In this document: positions 27,121 to 35,874 of the stretch, one piece after another
How positions within the stretch are numbered: position 1 is the first letter of the stretch
How the letters are laid out: every line of letters starts with the position of its first letter
Source of the DNA: Leekyejoonella antrihumi
Lineage (GTDB): Bacteria; Actinomycetota; Actinomycetes; Actinomycetales; Dermatophilaceae
NCBI RefSeq assembly: GCF_007845645.1
Contig: NZ_VCQV01000005.1
Location: 1 to 64,000, forward strand
Length of the DNA: 64,000 bases
Direction: 5' to 3'
Notes under the pieces: model-generated
Database searches by the model: none
Seen by the model: only the letters and a program-made list of their open reading frames with translations
What the model was told of the DNA's origin: nothing
Position numbers and translations under genes: made by a program

Positions 27121-29394
27121 TCAGCTCTCCAGGGAGAGGCCGAGACTCGTGGCTCGTGCGGCCGCCTCGGACACGGCAACGTCGAGGTGATCCGCAAGCT
27201 CCTCCAGCGTCAGGCCGAGGTCCGCACCATCACGCAGCTCCTCGTCGTCCTCGGCAGTCCAGTCCCGCTCGCCCACCGATCCCGACGGGTCGTGGCCTGG
27301 CGCGATTCGCGCCTCCTGCGGGCTGGGGTCGGCCGGCAGCCCGGAGTCCTCCGACTCGGTCACCGGCATCGTGACGGTGGGCTCGGCAGTGGGCGCCGCC
27401 TCCTTCTGCCCGCTCATCACGGCCAGGCTGCGCTCGGCCGGGCGCTCCACGGGGACCACCGGGTCCGCGGTCTCGTGCAGCCGTTTGAGTGCCTGCAGCA
27501 CGAGACCACGATCCGTCGTGGGCCAGAACGGCGGCAGCGAGCGCTGAAGGAACCCGGCATACCGTGCCGAGATCATCCTCGAGTCGAGGAACGCGACGAC
27601 ACCGCGGTCCGAGGACCGCCGGATCAGGCGTCCTGCACCCTGGGAGAGGCGAAGCGCCGCGTGGGTGGCCGACACGGCCATGAATCCGTTGCCGCCCATC
27701 TTGGCGATCGCCTGGGACCGCGCCGATGCCAGTGGGTCGTCCGGCCGGGGAAAGGGTATGCGGTCGATCAGCACCAGCTGGCAGGCCGAGCCAGGCACGT
27801 CGACGCCCTGCCACAAGGACATCGTCCCGAACAGACAGGTGGTCGCGTCCGACGCGAACGCCCGCACGAGCGTAGAGGTCTGGTCGTCGCCCTGACACAG
27901 CACCGGGATGTCGTCACCGAACCGGATTCGCATCTCCTCCGCGGCGGCCTTCGCGGCGCGGGTCGATGAGAACAGGCCGAGGGTGCGTCCGCCGGCCACC
28001 CGGATCAGCGTCTCGATCTCGTCCATGGTCGCGGTCGACGTGCCGTCCCGGCCGGGCGCCGGCAGGTGCTGCGCGACATACGCAATGGCCTGCGTCGGGT
28101 AGTCGAAGGGTGAGCCGACGTCGAGGCCCGACCACGGCGGCCCGCCTTCGCCGCGTAGGCCGAGGGTGCCGGCGATGGCGTCGAACGTGCCACCGAGCTC
28201 GAGGGTCGCGGAGGTCATGACCACGGTCCGATCGTCGAAGACCTTGTCGCGCAGCAGCATTGCCACACTCATCGGCGCGACGCGCAGCACACTCCCCCGG
28301 CGTGGGTCCTGGCTGACCCACGTCACGTCGAGCTCCCGCTCCTCCAGGATGCGCTCTGCATTGTCGAAGAGCTCGTCTACGGCAGCGCGGGCCATCTGAC
28401 GCGACCCGTCATTGTCGGCCGGCGACGCGGGCTTGAGCTCGCTCTGCACCTCGCGCGCCGCATCGCGCAACCGGGTCAGCGCGAGCGCGAGGTTGTCGGG
28501 CACCCCCATCAGGCGGCCCTCGGCGAGCTGCCCGAGGATCTGGTCGAAGAACTCGCCCATCTCACCCAGCGTGGCCGTGTCGGCCAGCCGGCCGCAGCGT
28601 TTTACGGCCGTCGAGATCATCCCGGCCGTGAGATCGTCGGTGATCGTGGAGGTGACCCGGTCGACCAGCTCGTGCGCCTCGTCGATGATCAGCAGGTCGT
28701 GCTCCGGCAGCATCTGGCGGCCCTCGAAGGCGTCGATCGCCATGAAGCTGTGGTTGGTCACGACGACGTCGACGTCCTTGGCAGCGGCGCGCGCACGCTC
28801 GACGAAGCACTCCTGCACCATCGGGCACTTCTGGCCCAGACACTGGTCGGCGGACACCGACACCTGCCGCCAGGCGCGCTCGCTGACACCTGGCACCAGC
28901 TCGTCACGGTCGCCCGAGTCGGTCTCGTCGGCCCACTCCCGCAGCCGGGTGACCTCCTGGCCCAGGCGCCCCGCCCCGGCATCGACGTCACCGACCGAGA
29001 TCAGACCCTCATCCTCGTCCGGATATCCGCCCACCAGCTTGTGCTGACACAGGTAGTTGCGCCGCCCCTTCACCAGGCCGTAGGTCGGCCGGCGGCCGAG
29101 CACCGGGCGCAGCGCGTCCGCGATCCGCGGCAGGTCGCGGTCGACGATCTGGGCCTGCAGCGCCAGGGTGGCCGTCGCAACGATCGCGGGTCGGCCGGTC
29201 TCCACCGCATGCTTGATCGCCGGCACCAGGTAGGCAAGCGACTTGCCGGTCCCGGTGCCGGCCTGGACGAGCAGGTGGGAGCCCTCCGCGACGGAGTCGG
29301 TCACCGCGTGCGCCATCTGCACCTGCCCCGGGCGCTCCACTCCTCCGACTCCCTGGACGGCGGCGTGCAGGAGTGCGTCGAGGTCGGCAGGCAT
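27121..29394 (-). CDS. ATP-dependent DNA helicase, DinG/XPD-like
   Basis: 757 aa superfamily 2 helicase. Walker A is AGTGTGKSLAY (around residue 48), the DEAH box is LIIDEAHEL and motif VI contains QGAGRLIRR. Cysteines in NYLCQHK, QCLGQKCPMVQECF lie where DinG/XPD proteins bind a 4Fe-4S cluster. A C-terminal extension of ~100 residues is acidic and ends in a helical module. Such helicases unwind DNA or R-loops during repair. I found no LexA box upstream, so SOS control is not supported. Two 40-bp palindromes lie upstream of its start. Confidence 0.9.
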   Translation of the reverse strand: MPADLDALLHAAVQGVGGVERPGQVQMAHAVTDSVAEGSHLLVQAGTGTGKSLAYLVPAIKHAVETGRPAIVATATLALQAQIVDRDLPRIADALRPVLGRRPTYGLVKGRRNYLCQHKLVGGYPDEDEGLISVGDVDAGAGRLGQEVTRLREWADETDSGDRDELVPGVSERAWRQVSVSADQCLGQKCPMVQECFVERARAAAKDVDVVVTNHSFMAIDAFEGRQMLPEHDLLIIDEAHELVDRVTSTITDDLTAGMISTAVKRCGRLADTATLGEMGEFFDQILGQLAEGRLMGVPDNLALALTRLRDAAREVQSELKPASPADNDGSRQMARAAVDELFDNAERILEERELDVTWVSQDPRRGSVLRVAPMSVAMLLRDKVFDDRTVVMTSATLELGGTFDAIAGTLGLRGEGGPPWSGLDVGSPFDYPTQAIAYVAQHLPAPGRDGTSTATMDEIETLIRVAGGRTLGLFSSTRAAKAAAEEMRIRFGDDIPVLCQGDDQTSTLVRAFASDATTCLFGTMSLWQGVDVPGSACQLVLIDRIPFPRPDDPLASARSQAIAKMGGNGFMAVSATHAALRLSQGAGRLIRRSSDRGVVAFLDSRMISARYAGFLQRSLPPFWPTTDRGLVLQALKRLHETADPVVPVERPAERSLAVMSGQKEAAPTAEPTVTMPVTESEDSGLPADPSPQEARIAPGHDPSGSVGERDWTAEDDEELRDGADLGLTLEELADHLDVAVSEAAARATSLGLSLES

Positions 29395-29497
29395 TGCCCC
29401 AGCGTATGCCGCACCCCCGCCCCCGCGGGAAGGGCACCGACTCGCTGTGGACAGTCCGTCCTACAACGGGTCACCGTCGGCGATCACGGCACCGTGC

Positions 29498-29537
29498 TGC
29501 AGTGAAATCGCAGGCTATAGCGCGCGGATCCACTGCG
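29498..29537. repeat. Imperfect 40-bp palindrome, copy 1
   Basis: Begins TGCAGTGAAATCGC and ends GCGGATCCACTGCG, centred on GCTATAGC. Almost identical to copy 2 with centres 62 bp apart. Confidence 0.85.
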
Positions 29538-29559
29538 GACCGACGGGGACCGTCGGGCG

Positions 29560-29599
29560 TGCAGTGAAGTCGCAGGCTATAGCGCGCGGATCCACTGCA
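29560..29599. repeat. Imperfect 40-bp palindrome, copy 2
   Basis: Begins TGCAGTGAAGTCGC and ends GCGGATCCACTGCA, with 15 of 20 base pairs matching between the arms and the centre GCTATAGC perfect. It differs from copy 1 at only two positions. Both lie between the end of the GH63-like gene and the start of the DinG-like gene, where they could be a tandem operator or paired terminator hairpins. Confidence 0.85.
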
Positions 29600-29614
29600 G
29601 CCGGGGCCGGCGGC

Positions 29615-32284
29615 CTAGGAGAACATCCGTCCGTGCGGTGCGCAGATCAGGTGCGCGACCAGCGCGGTCCACCCCGTCTGGTGGGTAGCCCCCAGCCCCG
29701 CGCCGTTGTCACCGTCGAAGTATTCGCAGAAGGTCACGTGCTCGTCCCACAACGGTCCGCTCGGGTACCACCGCGGCGTGCCGGGCCGGCGACCGTCGAC
29801 ACCGGGACGGAAGAGATCGACCATACGACCGGTCAGGTCTGCTGCCGCATCGGCGATCGAGCCTTCGTGTCCCGAGCCCGTCGGACACTCGAGCCGCGCC
29901 TGCGGGTTCGCGACCGCAAGCGTGCGCAACGCGTCGAGCAGCAGGAAGTTGACCGGGAACCAGATCGGTCCCCGCCAGTTCGAGTTGCCGCCGAACAGTG
30001 CCGTGTCAGACTCCGCGGGGTTGTAGCGGATCGAGAGGTTCGCGCCGTCGACATCCATCGTGAACTGCTCGCGGTAGGCGGCCGAAAGCGACCGGATGCC
30101 ATGGGGTCCGAGGAACTCCGACTCGTCCAGCAGGTGCCCCAGCAGCCGCGCGCGACGCTCCTTGCCGACCAGCGTCATCGTGATGCGCTGGTCGTCCGTC
30201 GACTCGTGGTGCATGAGCACGTCCGCGAGCTGAGGGTCCCGACGGGACACCCACTGGACCTCCGAGATGAGACCGGGCAGCTCGTCGAGTACGGCGGGAT
30301 GCACGGTCTCGACCGCAATCAGGGGCAGCAGCCCCACCAGCGATCGGACGGGTAGCTGCTCCGAGGTGCCGTCCGGGCGCACGATCGCGTCGTAGTAGAA
30401 CCCGTCCTCCTGCGACCACAGCGAGATGCCCTGATGCCCGAAGTTGTCCATCGCGCCGGCCAACCGCAGGAAGTACTCGAAGAAAGTCCGTGCGGTGCTG
30501 TCCCAGCCGGGCTTCGTCCGCGCCAGCTCCACGGCGATGCGCAGCATCGACAGCGAGTAGAACGCCATCCAGCTGGTGGCGTCCGACTGCTCGAGCCGCA
30601 TCCCGTTCGGGAGAGGCTGCGATCGGTCGAACAGGCCGATGTTGTCCATCCCGAGGAAGCCGCCCTCGAAGAGGTAGGACCCGTCGGCATCCTTGCGGTT
30701 GATCCACCACGAGAAGTTCAGCAGCAGCTTGGAGAAGATGCGGACCAGGAACTCGTGGTCGCGGCCACCGTCGATCGTGAAGACCTGCCAGGCGGCCCAG
30801 GCGTGGACCGGCGGGTTGACGTCGTTGAAGTTCCACTCGTAGGCGGGCAGCTGCCCGTTCGGGTGCTGCGCCCACTCACGGCACATCAACTCGAGCTGGC
30901 TCTTGGCGAACGCCGGATCGATCTCGGCGAGCGGCACCGTGTGGAAGGCCAGGTCCCAGGACGCGAACCACGGGTACTCCCACGAGTCGGGCATCGAGAT
31001 GATGTCGGCCACGTCGAAGTGGGTCCAGGTCGCATTGCGTCCGCTGTGTCGGTCCCTGCGGTCCGCGGGAGGTGCCGGCTCCCCCGGATCGCCCTCCAGC
31101 CACTCGTTGACGGAGTAGCGGAACAGCTGTTTGCCCCACAGCAGACCCGCAAACGCCCGCCGCGCGATGTGCTTGTCCTGATCACCGGCGGACTCGGGGA
31201 TCACGGCGTCATAGAAGTCGTCGGCCTCGCCGCGACGGTGCTCGACCACACCGGTGAAGTCCTCGCCGAACGCGTCGCCGGTGGCCGCCTCCATCGGCGC
31301 CACGCCCGCACCGTTCGCGGCCGCCGGGCTTACTCCGCGAAGCCTCAGCCGCACGGTGACGCTCTCCCCTGCCGGCACCGAGTCGTAGTGCCACCAGAAG
31401 CCGACCTTCGTGCCTGCATCGGCTCGCACGTGCGAGGTGTCGCCGTGGACGATCGCGTCGTCGAGGCCGTCCGTGGGACAGTCGGTCACGTTGGCTGAAC
31501 CGAACAGCCGCTCGTTGTTGGACTCGTTGTCACAGAACAAGATCCGCGGATCGCCGTCCGCGATGAGCTGGTAGCTGCCCAGCCAGGCGTGGGAGATGTC
31601 AACCGCCCCACCGCGCAATTCCATCGTCGGCTTGCGGTCGTCGCGTCCCCACGCCCAGGTGTTGCGGAACCAGCCCTGCGGCATCAGATCCAGGGGCGCG
31701 GCATCCGGCCCCTGATTGGTGACGCGGATCTCCATGCCGATGTCCATCGGGCCGGCCTTGGCATACGTGACGTGTACGTCGAAGAACCGATTGTCCTCCA
31801 GGACACCGGTGTCGGTCAGCTCGTACTCGGGGTCGAGCCGGCCGCGGCTCGCGGACCCGGCCAGCAGGTCCGCATACGGGAAGGCCGCCTGGGGGTAACG
31901 GTAGAGCCAGGTGGCGTAGGAGTGCGTCGGGGTGGCATCGATGGGCCACCACACCTCTTTGACGTCCTCGCCGTGGTTGCCCTGAGCATTCGTCAGGCCG
32001 AAGAAGCGCTCCTTGAGGCGGTCGTCGTGACCGTTCCAGAGCGCGACACCAAGGTTGAAGAACCCGAACCTGTCGCACAGTCCGGCGAGACCGTCCTCGC
32101 CCCATCGGTAGGACCGTCGGTGCGCCTGGTCGAAGGGAAGGTAGGCCCAGGCGTCCCCATCGGCCGAATAGTCCTCCCGGACCGTCCCCCACTGGCGTCC
32201 CGACACGTACGGGCCCCAGAGCTTCCACGGGGAGTCATCGGTCGGCGACGCCGCTATCCGGGCGTGCTCGGCGCTCTGCGTCAC
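29615..32284 (-). CDS. Glycoside hydrolase, GH63-like (mannosyl-oligosaccharide glucosidase-like)
   Basis: 889 aa cytoplasmic protein without a signal peptide. It has the N-terminal MGYNIV-independent start VTQSAEHARIA and stretches such as LWGPYVSGRQWGTVREDYS, SLWSQEDGFYYDAIV and NWRGPIWFPVNFLLLDAL that I recognise from bacterial GH63-like glucosidases with an (alpha/alpha)6 barrel. The likely role is hydrolysis of an alpha-glucoside such as a glucosylated compatible solute; the substrate is inferred. The start is a GTG only 6 nt after the stop of a 38-residue membrane protein, so translation is probably coupled. Confidence 0.82.
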   Translation of the reverse strand: MTQSAEHARIAASPTDDSPWKLWGPYVSGRQWGTVREDYSADGDAWAYLPFDQAHRRSYRWGEDGLAGLCDRFGFFNLGVALWNGHDDRLKERFFGLTNAQGNHGEDVKEVWWPIDATPTHSYATWLYRYPQAAFPYADLLAGSASRGRLDPEYELTDTGVLEDNRFFDVHVTYAKAGPMDIGMEIRVTNQGPDAAPLDLMPQGWFRNTWAWGRDDRKPTMELRGGAVDISHAWLGSYQLIADGDPRILFCDNESNNERLFGSANVTDCPTDGLDDAIVHGDTSHVRADAGTKVGFWWHYDSVPAGESVTVRLRLRGVSPAAANGAGVAPMEAATGDAFGEDFTGVVEHRRGEADDFYDAVIPESAGDQDKHIARRAFAGLLWGKQLFRYSVNEWLEGDPGEPAPPADRRDRHSGRNATWTHFDVADIISMPDSWEYPWFASWDLAFHTVPLAEIDPAFAKSQLELMCREWAQHPNGQLPAYEWNFNDVNPPVHAWAAWQVFTIDGGRDHEFLVRIFSKLLLNFSWWINRKDADGSYLFEGGFLGMDNIGLFDRSQPLPNGMRLEQSDATSWMAFYSLSMLRIAVELARTKPGWDSTARTFFEYFLRLAGAMDNFGHQGISLWSQEDGFYYDAIVRPDGTSEQLPVRSLVGLLPLIAVETVHPAVLDELPGLISEVQWVSRRDPQLADVLMHHESTDDQRITMTLVGKERRARLLGHLLDESEFLGPHGIRSLSAAYREQFTMDVDGANLSIRYNPAESDTALFGGNSNWRGPIWFPVNFLLLDALRTLAVANPQARLECPTGSGHEGSIADAAADLTGRMVDLFRPGVDGRRPGTPRWYPSGPLWDEHVTFCEYFDGDNGAGLGATHQTGWTALVAHLICAPHGRMFS

Positions 32285-32290
32285 AGCGTG

Positions 32291-32407
32291 TTACGGGATG
32301 CGGACGCCGAATACGGACAGCACCGCCTGCAGCACGCAGGCTCCGCAGAAGACCGCGAAGAAGAGGGCAAAAGTGGCCAGCATTCCCCGCACGATGTTGT
32401 AACCCAT
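32291..32407 (-). CDS. Small single-span membrane protein (38 aa)
   Basis: ORF MGYNIVRGMLATFALFFAVF followed by a short tail ending GVRIP. About 25 consecutive hydrophobic residues form one transmembrane helix with two cysteines (FCGAC). AAAGGAG lies ~11 nt before the ATG. It is followed after 6 nt by the GH63-like gene, and the next gene upstream is hflX. Codon use is GC-rich like its neighbours. No family is recognised; it may be a small regulator or a leader ORF for translation of the hydrolase. Confidence 0.6.
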   Translation of the reverse strand: MGYNIVRGMLATFALFFAVFCGACVLQAVLSVFGVRIP

Positions 32408-32482
32408 GGTCGTGTGCGCTCCTTTGTCGTCAAACTCCGCCAGGGTGAGCCTACGACGTGAGCCTAGCGCGCCGAGACCGGG

Positions 32483-33955
32483 TCACACGAGGTAGGCAGT
32501 GAGGTCGCCCCGCAGGATGCGGGTCACCTTCGCGTGCATATGAGTGCCGTCCGGAGTGTGGTCGCTGCTGATGACGTCGCCCTCGTGGTGAATGCGGCTC
32601 AGCAGGTCGCCTCGGTCATAGGGCAGCAGTACCTCCACGCGCAGGTCGGGATGCGGCAGCTCACGGTCAATCAGGTCCCGCAGGTCATCGAACCCGGCGC
32701 CGGTGCGCGCCGACACGACCACCGAGTGCTTCTCGGCACGCTGCAGTCGAGCGATGACGTCCGGCGGCGCAAGGTCTGCCTTGTTGATCACGATGACCTC
32801 TTTGATGTCGGTCGCACCGACGTCGGCGAGCACGCCCCGCACCGCGGTGATCTGCGACTCGGGGTCCGGGTGCGAGCCGTCCACGACGTGCAGCACCAGA
32901 TCGGCGTCGGCAACCTCCTCCAGGGTGGAGCGGAATGCCTCGACCAGCTGGTGGGGCAGGTCTCGCACGAAACCAACGGTGTCGGCCAGGGTGTACAGAT
33001 GGCCGTCCGAGGTCTCTGCGCGCCGGACCGTCGGGTCCAGCGTGGCGAACAGCTGGTTCTGCACCAGCGCTCCGGCGTCGGTGAGCCGGTTCAGAATCGA
33101 GGACTTGCCGGCGTTGGTGTAGCCGGCGATGGCCACCGACGGCACGTGGTTCACCTGACGTGAGTGCCGCTTGGTGTCGCGCATGGTCTTCATGCCGCCC
33201 AGCTCGCGCTTGAGCTTGGACATGCGGGTGTTGATGCGCCGGCGATCCAGCTCGATCTTGGTCTCACCAGGGCCGCGGGAGCCCATGCCCTGACCCGTCG
33301 CGCCTGCCTGGCCACCGGCCTGCCGGGACATCGAGGCGCCCCAGCCGCGCAGCCGCGGGAGGAGGTATTGCAGCTGGGCGAGCTCGACCTGGGCCTTGCC
33401 CTCCTTGGATTTGGCGTGCTGGGCGAAGATGTCCAGGATCAACGCGGTGCGGTCGATGACCTTGACCTTGACGACGTCCTCCAGGCCACGCCGCTGGCTC
33501 GGAGCCAGCTCACCGTCGGCGATGACCGTGTCGGCGCCCTCCGCGATGACCAGGTCGCGCAGCTCGACCGCCTTACCGGAGCCCATCCAGGTGCCGGGAT
33601 CCGGACGCATCCGCCGCTGCAGCACCCCGGCCAGCACGGTCGAACCCGCGGTCTCGGCGAGCGCGGACAGCTCGCGCAGGGAGTTCTCCGCGTCCTCGAT
33701 GGTGCCCTCACCCCATACCCCCGCGAGGACCACCCGCTCCAGCCGCAACTGGCGGTACTCGACCTCGGTGACGTCCTGCAGCTCGGTGGACAGGCCCTCG
33801 ACCCGGCGCAGCGCCGCGCGCGCCTCGCGGTCGAACTGCTCACCGTCCGGCGACCCGTCGATCAAGAAGCCCGACTCGTCGTATCGCGTGTCCAGGTCTT
33901 CCCGGTCGGCCAGCGCCTCTGCGTGCCCCTCGAGAAAGTCGTTGTGTGCGGTCAT
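32483..33955 (-). CDS. hflX: Ribosome-associated GTPase HflX
   Basis: 490 aa. The N-terminal HflX domain includes RPDPGTWMGSGKA and GELAPSQRRGLED; a glycine-rich linker (GQAGATGQGMGSRGPGETKIE) leads to the GTPase domain with Walker A GYTNAGKSS, switch LDPTVR, DTVGF and NKAD. HflX splits stalled ribosomes under stress. The start was set at the ATG with AAGGGAG upstream; the frame runs 246 nt further back into the repeat region without family similarity. Its upstream region contains two of the repeat hairpins described below. Confidence 0.95.
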   Translation of the reverse strand: MTAHNDFLEGHAEALADREDLDTRYDESGFLIDGSPDGEQFDREARAALRRVEGLSTELQDVTEVEYRQLRLERVVLAGVWGEGTIEDAENSLRELSALAETAGSTVLAGVLQRRMRPDPGTWMGSGKAVELRDLVIAEGADTVIADGELAPSQRRGLEDVVKVKVIDRTALILDIFAQHAKSKEGKAQVELAQLQYLLPRLRGWGASMSRQAGGQAGATGQGMGSRGPGETKIELDRRRINTRMSKLKRELGGMKTMRDTKRHSRQVNHVPSVAIAGYTNAGKSSILNRLTDAGALVQNQLFATLDPTVRRAETSDGHLYTLADTVGFVRDLPHQLVEAFRSTLEEVADADLVLHVVDGSHPDPESQITAVRGVLADVGATDIKEVIVINKADLAPPDVIARLQRAEKHSVVVSARTGAGFDDLRDLIDRELPHPDLRVEVLLPYDRGDLLSRIHHEGDVISSDHTPDGTHMHAKVTRILRGDLTAYLV

Positions 33956-34050
33956 GTTCTCCCTTGCGTCACTGACATGCTTGCAAACATCAACGCCGCG
34001 CGCGACCGCTTTATGCCAGTCTCCGAGCCGTCCGGCCGCGCCCAACAGCC

Positions 34051-34125
34051 GCATATCCGTGCCCACGCACGCCAAATGCTGCCGGACCGGCCTCACCACC
34101 GCGCATATCCGTGCCCACGCACGCC
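34051..34125. repeat. 75-bp repeat, left copy (two hairpin units)
   Basis: Holds two units starting GCATATCCGTGCCCACGCAC at 34051 and 34103. Each 29-nt unit can fold: CGTGC/GCACG inner stem with a CCAC loop, and GCA(T)/(A)TGC outer stem. The 75 bp differ from the right copy at one position. Confidence 0.85.
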
Positions 34126-34211
34126 ATTTGCCGTGCCAGGACGTCCGCCGACTGCACATTCGCCTGTGGAAAACTCCAAACGGTGCCCTTGCGGCTGGCA
34201 CGGTCGTGGAT

Positions 34212-35138
34212 ATGGCGCCTGCACACCTGGATCCGAGTCGTCCGTTCCGCTATCGGACCGCCCTGGCAGCCGGTGTCTCACGATCCGTGCTGGAGTCACC
34301 CGCCTACACCCGACTGTGGCAGGACTGCTACGTCAGCGCACTTGTGCCGATCACGCCTCAGCTGCTGATCCAGGGCGCCCTGCTGGTCGTTCCTGGTGCG
34401 TGGTGCGTCAGCCATCACAGCGCTGCCCGCATGCTCGGCGGCGTCGTGCCTGACACTGCCGTCGTCCACCTCGGTGGTGACCGTGCGCTGCGCACAGGTC
34501 GCGCCGACATCAGGCTGCATCGTTATCGTCGGCGGCCTTCGACGACCTGGGCACGTGGTATCCGGGTGACTGATCGGGTGCAGACCTTTCTCGACCTGGC
34601 GGCGGTGCTCGATCTCGTCGACCTCGTGGTGCTCGCTGACTCCTTTGCCAGGTCCGACGAGCAGTTCCTGGCTGAACTGGTCGAGGCAGCTGGAAGCTAC
34701 TCCGGCAAGGGCGCCCACCTCGCACGTCGAGCAGCCGGTCTGGCTCGGGCACGCGTCGACTCACCGAATGAGTCGAGGCTGCGGCTGCTGATGGTGCTCG
34801 CCGGGCTTCCTGAACCGGTGGTCAACCTCGAGCTCCATGACAAATGTGGCCGGGTGCGGTACCGCATCGATCTGTCGTATCCCGATGCCCGCCTCGCGAT
34901 CGAGTACGACGGGCGGCACCACATCGACCGTCGGCGGCAGTGGACCGCGGACCTGGCCCGACGGGAGGACATCGAGGGCGAGGACTGGCGGTTCATCGTC
35001 GTCATCGCCACCGATCTCTTCGCCACGCCGGATCGGACTCTGCACCGCATCACCACCGCCATGCGCGAGCGCGGGATGCCGGTCCCCTGTCTGGACACCA
35101 CGTGGTGCCGCTACTTTCCCGGGCGCACCGGTCCTTGA
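34212..35138 (+). CDS. DUF559 (Vsr-like endonuclease fold) protein bracketed by repeats
   Basis: 308 aa. The N-terminal ~190 residues resemble the AbiEi-type regulatory region that often precedes DUF559. The C-terminal ~110 residues show the DUF559 pattern: NESRLRLLM, a beta-strand pair, LAIEYDGRHHID, RQWTADLARREDIEGEDWRFIVV. The conserved E-x-D and R-R-E residues of the Vsr/restriction-endonuclease-like core are present, so DNA cleavage is plausible but unproven. Start at ATG 34212; an in-frame GTG two codons earlier is the alternative. It lies between hflX and a methyltransferase gene and is flanked on both sides by near-identical 75-bp repeats. Confidence 0.8.
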   Translation: MAPAHLDPSRPFRYRTALAAGVSRSVLESPAYTRLWQDCYVSALVPITPQLLIQGALLVVPGAWCVSHHSAARMLGGVVPDTAVVHLGGDRALRTGRADIRLHRYRRRPSTTWARGIRVTDRVQTFLDLAAVLDLVDLVVLADSFARSDEQFLAELVEAAGSYSGKGAHLARRAAGLARARVDSPNESRLRLLMVLAGLPEPVVNLELHDKCGRVRYRIDLSYPDARLAIEYDGRHHIDRRRQWTADLARREDIEGEDWRFIVVIATDLFATPDRTLHRITTAMRERGMPVPCLDTTWCRYFPGRTGP

Positions 35139-35141
35139 GGC

Positions 35142-35216
35142 GCATATCCGTGCCCACGCACGCCAAATGCTGCCGGACCGGGCTCACCACCGCGCATATC
35201 CGTGCCCACGCACGCC
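35142..35216. repeat. 75-bp repeat, right copy (two hairpin units)
   Basis: Same as the left copy except one C/G difference in the spacer; units start at 35142 and 35194. The last unit ends in TATGC (35218-35222) so its outer stem GCATA/TATGC is complete. It begins 3 bp after the DUF559 stop and ends ~40 bp before the next gene. Confidence 0.85.
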
Positions 35217-35262
35217 GTATGCCGCACGCCGGGTCCCAGCCAGATCAGTAGGCTGTGTGGCG

Positions 35263-35874
35263 ATGTCCGACCACTACTTCACCGCGCAGCCGGCCAGCGA
35301 CGACGAGCGCCGGACGATGAATGTGCCGCTCGCCGGTGCGACGCGCGAGATCGTCACGGCGCCCGGGATCTTCTCCCCCGACCGCATCGACCAGGGCACC
35401 ACCGTGCTGCTGACTCATGCGCCGCCGCCGCCTTCCACGGGCACCTTCCTCGATCTCGGATGCGGCTGGGGACCAGTAGCGCTCACGCTCGCGCTCGCCG
35501 CGCCGGCAGCGACGGTGTGGGCGGTCGACGTCAACGAGCGTGCGCTCGACCTCACGCGGACCAACGCGAGGTCGCTCGGCCTGTCGGGTGTCACCGCAAC
35601 GACGCCGGATGCTTTGCCCGCCGAGGTCCGGTTCGACCTCATCTGGTCCAACCCGCCGATCCGGGTGGGCAAGAAGGTGCTGCACGACCTGATGCGCACC
35701 TGGCTGCCGCGGATGTCCGAGCACGGCACGGCCTACCTGGTGGTGCAGCGGAACCTCGGTTCGGACTCCCTGCAGCGCTGGCTGAACGACGAGCTGTCCG
35801 GCGACGGGCTCGTGACCACGCGATATACGAGCATCCGGGGATTCCGGATCCTGCAGGTCACTCGGGAAGGGTGA
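35263..35874 (+). CDS. Class I SAM-dependent methyltransferase, RsmC-like
   Basis: 203 aa. Motif I is FLDLGCGWGPVALTLA, the acidic motif II WAVDVNERALDLTRTNA, and the catalytic NPPxxxG-type motif appears as SNPPIRVGKK; together these fit the small-subunit rRNA guanine-N2 methyltransferase (RsmC/RlmG) group. The start MSDHYFTAQPASDDE is the usual N-terminus of that group. No Shine-Dalgarno is visible. It converges with dapF and overlaps it by 17 bp. Confidence 0.88.
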   Translation: MSDHYFTAQPASDDERRTMNVPLAGATREIVTAPGIFSPDRIDQGTTVLLTHAPPPPSTGTFLDLGCGWGPVALTLALAAPAATVWAVDVNERALDLTRTNARSLGLSGVTATTPDALPAEVRFDLIWSNPPIRVGKKVLHDLMRTWLPRMSEHGTAYLVVQRNLGSDSLQRWLNDELSGDGLVTTRYTSIRGFRILQVTREG

